Shown here: positions 62,125 through 64,000 of the stretch, one piece after another
Layout of the letters: each line of letters begins with the position of its first letter
Numbering within the stretch: the stretch's first letter is position 1
NCBI GenBank assembly: GCA_027533455.1
Contig: JAPZUC010000002.1
Location: 248,001-312,000, forward strand
DNA: 64,000 nt
DNA from: Porphyrobacter sp.
GTDB lineage: Bacteria; Pseudomonadota; Alphaproteobacteria; Sphingomonadales; Sphingomonadaceae
Direction of reading: 5' to 3'
The notes under the pieces: generated by a model
What the model saw: the letters and a program-made list of their open reading frames with translations, nothing else
What the model was told of the DNA's origin: nothing
Database searches by the model: none
Translations under genes and position numbers: made by a program

Positions 62125-62505
62125 ATGGCTTTTTTCACCACCGGTAGGCTCGCAGTGATCCTCGCATTGGCACTTCCCGCCAGCGGCTTGGCGGCGGGCG
62201 AGATCAACTCGCAGCTCCAGATCGAGGCAGGTCAGACGTTCGAGCTTGGCGGAGGACAGGCGGGCGGCTTTCTGGTCACGGGCAAGAACACTGGCCCGGT
62301 GTCAGTCGAGGTGCTCGCTAAGGCGCCCGGCAAGCCTGTGTCAGTGCGCGGTACAGTGGCGCCGGGAGGAGCCATCAACGCGCAATTCGCGCCGGGCGAA
62401 ACGGCGTTGCTGCGCAATGCTTCGGGTCGGCAGATGGCTCGACTGAAGCTGAAGGTGACGGGGGATACCTCGGGTCTGGGGATGACCTACTCGGCCAATC
62501 CCTAG
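62125..62505 (+). CDS. Hypothetical secreted protein
   Basis: This 126-residue protein has a signal peptide (FFTTGRLAVILALALPASGLAAGE) and a beta-rich mature part (FELGGGQAGGFLVTGKNTGPVSVEVLAKAPGKPVSVRGTVAPGGAINAQF). An AAAGGAG lies 7 nt before ATG 62125. I do not recognise the family. It is divergent from the symporter and convergent with rlpA, whose end lies 5 bp away. Confidence 0.72.
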   Translation: MAFFTTGRLAVILALALPASGLAAGEINSQLQIEAGQTFELGGGQAGGFLVTGKNTGPVSVEVLAKAPGKPVSVRGTVAPGGAINAQFAPGETALLRNASGRQMARLKLKVTGDTSGLGMTYSANP

Positions 62506-62510
62506 GTCCT

Positions 62511-63062
62511 TCAGTCAGCGATCAGAGCCAGTTCCACGTCGCCGTGACCGCGGGCGACAAGGCCCAGTTCCTCGGCGGCGGCGCGGGTCACGTCGATCAG
62601 CCGGCCGCGGGTGAAGGGGCCGCGGTCCGTGATGCGCACCACGACGCTGCGCCCGTTCGCGGTATTGGTGACGCGCACCAGACTGCCGAAGGGCAGGGTG
62701 CGGTGGGCTGCGGTCATCTGGGCATTGTCGAAGCGTTCGCCGCTGGCGGTACGGCGGCCATCGAAGCGCGCGGCGTAATATGAGGCGCTGCCACGGCCAA
62801 GCACGGTTTCCTGCGGGGAAGACGGGCCGGCGATCTCGTCAGTGATCGGCGCGGTTACGTTGCTGACGGGCTGAACCGGCACGAGCTCGACCACGGCGGC
62901 GCTGGCGGCAACTTCGATCTGGGCTTCGGATGGATCGGGCGCGGCAGCTGACGACGCTGCGAGCGGCGCAAGGCCGAGCAGGCCTGCGGCCACCATTGCT
63001 TGCAAGCTCCGGCTGGCGAAGCTGCGGGGCAAGAGGCCCTCGGTGCGATTTCCCGTCCGCAT
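62511..63062 (-). CDS. rlpA: RlpA-family septal ring/peptidoglycan protein
   Basis: This 183-residue protein has an N-terminal signal segment and a double-psi beta-barrel domain (GRGSASYYAARFDGRRTASGERFDNAQMTAAHRTLPFGSLVRVTNTANGRSVVVRITDRGPF). RlpA proteins bind or cleave peptidoglycan lacking stem peptides at the division site. The catalytic Asp and the barrel are present; there is no SPOR domain, so it may not localise by denuded glycan binding. Confidence 0.9.
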   Translation of the reverse strand: MRTGNRTEGLLPRSFASRSLQAMVAAGLLGLAPLAASSAAAPDPSEAQIEVAASAAVVELVPVQPVSNVTAPITDEIAGPSSPQETVLGRGSASYYAARFDGRRTASGERFDNAQMTAAHRTLPFGSLVRVTNTANGRSVVVRITDRGPFTRGRLIDVTRAAAEELGLVARGHGDVELALIAD

Positions 63063-63267
63063 GGAGGCGCAGATAGAGAAGGGTGATTGTGGAAGGCAAA
63101 CCAGGTTAGGCTTTCGTCGTCAGCGTCGTTCATCTGAGGCATGAATCGAGCCGCAAATGCGATGAACTGAGTTGGCTGCGGCATGCCGTTGCGCCGATCT
63201 AAGGCGCTTTGCGTGAAGCGACTCGGAGCAACAGAGATCTCAGGCCGAACGCCAGTGGGGGAGCCAC

Positions 63268-63299
63268 AATGCAAATGGGGCCGGCATTGCTGCCGACCC
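63268..63299 (-). terminator. Possible terminator-like hairpin after the basic mini-ORF
   Basis: On the minus strand GGGGTCGGC, a 6-nt loop (AGCAAT) and GCCGGCCCC form a 9-bp stem with one G-U pair. It is followed by ATTTGCATTG, a poor U-tract. Confidence 0.4.
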
Positions 63300-63304
63300 C
63301 ACTC

Positions 63305-63361
63305 TCACCGGCGTGTGGATGACCCCTGCTCGCGATGCTTCCGGCGAACCTTCAGCTTCAT
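63305..63361 (-). CDS. Candidate 18-residue strongly basic mini-ORF
   Basis: ATG at 63361 gives MKLKVRRKHREQGSSTRR and TGA at 63307-63305; the frame is open for about 11 more codons upstream (SGAKHGSKR), but without a standard start at the expected place. AGGAGG lies at 63401-63396, too far for this ATG. A hairpin follows. The peptide is basic, as in small ribosome-associated proteins. Expression is unproven. Confidence 0.25.
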   Translation of the reverse strand: MKLKVRRKHREQGSSTRR

Positions 63362-63861
63362 CCGCTTGGAGCCATGCTTGGCGCCCGATGTCTAGCCTCC
63401 TGCTGCCCGGCCTTGCGGCTGGCTGACCAGAGATTTGTCACCGGCGCTCGCGCCGGCATCCGGCTTTGCTCCGGCTGGCTTGTGCGTCCGTTATCCGGCC
63501 TGAGCCTTCCTACTTTCGCCGCCGCGCCTTCGCTTGGCCGAGGCCTTTGTCCCTTTACCGTTTACAAGAGCTACGGATGGAGGCCTTCGCCGTTTCCGCT
63601 GCACTTCCGCCCGGCCAGGTTCTTGGCCTGTCCGGTGCCATCGCGTCGCTCCGACCCTTGAATTGATCCGACTTGCCTTTGGCCGAGGCCTCCTGCATGC
63701 CGTCTCCAGATCGGCGCGTGGACAGATGTCACCGCCATCTCTGGGATAAAAACCCCGCTAACTTCAGAGCCTTGCGGCCTTCCGTTCCGGTTGTTTTGTG
63801 TCCCGAAGACAAGTTGAAAGTGCGCCTGAATCGGCGTTCTGGCAACATTCCGGACAGCGAC

Positions 63862-63904
63862 TTTTCCACTTTGGGTGATTTGCGCTGTGGACACGAGTGG
63901 ATAA
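63862..63904. promoter_or_regulatory. Cluster of DnaA-box-like 9-mers
   Basis: TTTTCCACT (63862-63870), TGTGGACAC (63886-63894) and AGTGGATAA (63896-63904) differ from TTATCCACA or its complement at one or two positions. Three such sites in 43 bp is more than expected by chance in GC-rich DNA, but the window ends before any neighbouring replication gene. Confidence 0.3.
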
Positions 63905-64000
63905 CTCAACGGCTCGTCGTATTTTGCGCGAAACCGAGCAAAAAGCGGGAACGAGACCGCATTCAAGATGTCACGTTAGAGGTCTTCAGTCGGCACGGCT

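Larger units (their letters stand above)
63063..64000. other. 940-bp gap at the right edge without a full-size gene
   Basis: No long frame here has recognisable homology or a ribosome-binding site. It contains a candidate mini-ORF with a hairpin (63258-63401), an AT-richer stretch and a cluster of DnaA-box-like 9-mers near 63862-63904. Confidence 0.5.

Noticed and set aside
63571..63966. A 131-codon minus-strand frame near the right edge
   Set aside because: Its residue composition is not protein-like and there is no ribosome-binding site; it overlaps the DnaA-box-like cluster.

Overview
The window is bacterial chromosome, high in GC and gene-dense. Its gene content, the LexA box of GAAC-N7-GAAC type upstream of uvrA and the sequences of the ribosomal and TCA-cycle proteins point to an alphaproteobacterium of the order Sphingomonadales, probably Erythrobacteraceae (Erythrobacter/Porphyrobacter-like). 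This placement is by recognition, not by database search. I see no rRNA or tRNA gene, CRISPR array, prophage or insertion sequence.

Layout. 1-16.6 kb is a mixed housekeeping region: trhO and ilvE; a small transcript unit with a mini-ORF enclosed by inverted repeats; tlyA; a tspO homologue; ubiK-like; recO; leuB; a polyprenol-phosphate mannose synthase/GtrA fusion facing a protein mannosyltransferase; a TetR regulator with two operators; metZ; an S9 peptidase; apaG and a LysR regulator. 17.2-38.05 kb is the fused str-S10-spc-alpha ribosomal supercluster: rpsL-rpsG-fusA-tuf, then rpsJ through rplO, secY, adk, a secreted SRPBCC protein, rpsM-rpsK-rpoA-rplQ. 38.1-41.3 kb holds a secreted serine hydrolase and two paralogous glycine/Arg-Asp-rich secreted proteins.

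41.3-51.9 kb is a minus-strand run read in the order mdh, a small membrane protein, sucD, sucA, sucB, lpdA, amidase, PepSY protein, TRIC-type channel. It encodes malate dehydrogenase, the 2-oxoglutarate dehydrogenase complex and the alpha subunit of succinyl-CoA synthetase; sucC is not in the window. 52.2-63.1 kb carries a conserved hypothetical gene, a SleB-type cell-wall hydrolase broken by an in-frame UGA, a BtuFCD/FecCD-type ABC importer, uvrA with an SOS box, a sodium:solute symporter and rlpA. The last 940 bp has no convincing full-size gene.

The observations most worth following are: (1) an 18-codon ORF at 1947-2003 (minus) whose ribosome-binding site is complementary to the last 15 nt of 16S rRNA, closed by a strong terminator and flanked by ~90-bp inverted repeats; (2) the in-frame UGA immediately before the catalytic motif of the SleB-like hydrolase; (3) Arg at position 88 of ribosomal protein S12, a residue linked to streptomycin resistance elsewhere; (4) a 31-bp hairpin between rpsL and rpsG; (5) the twin TetR operators.
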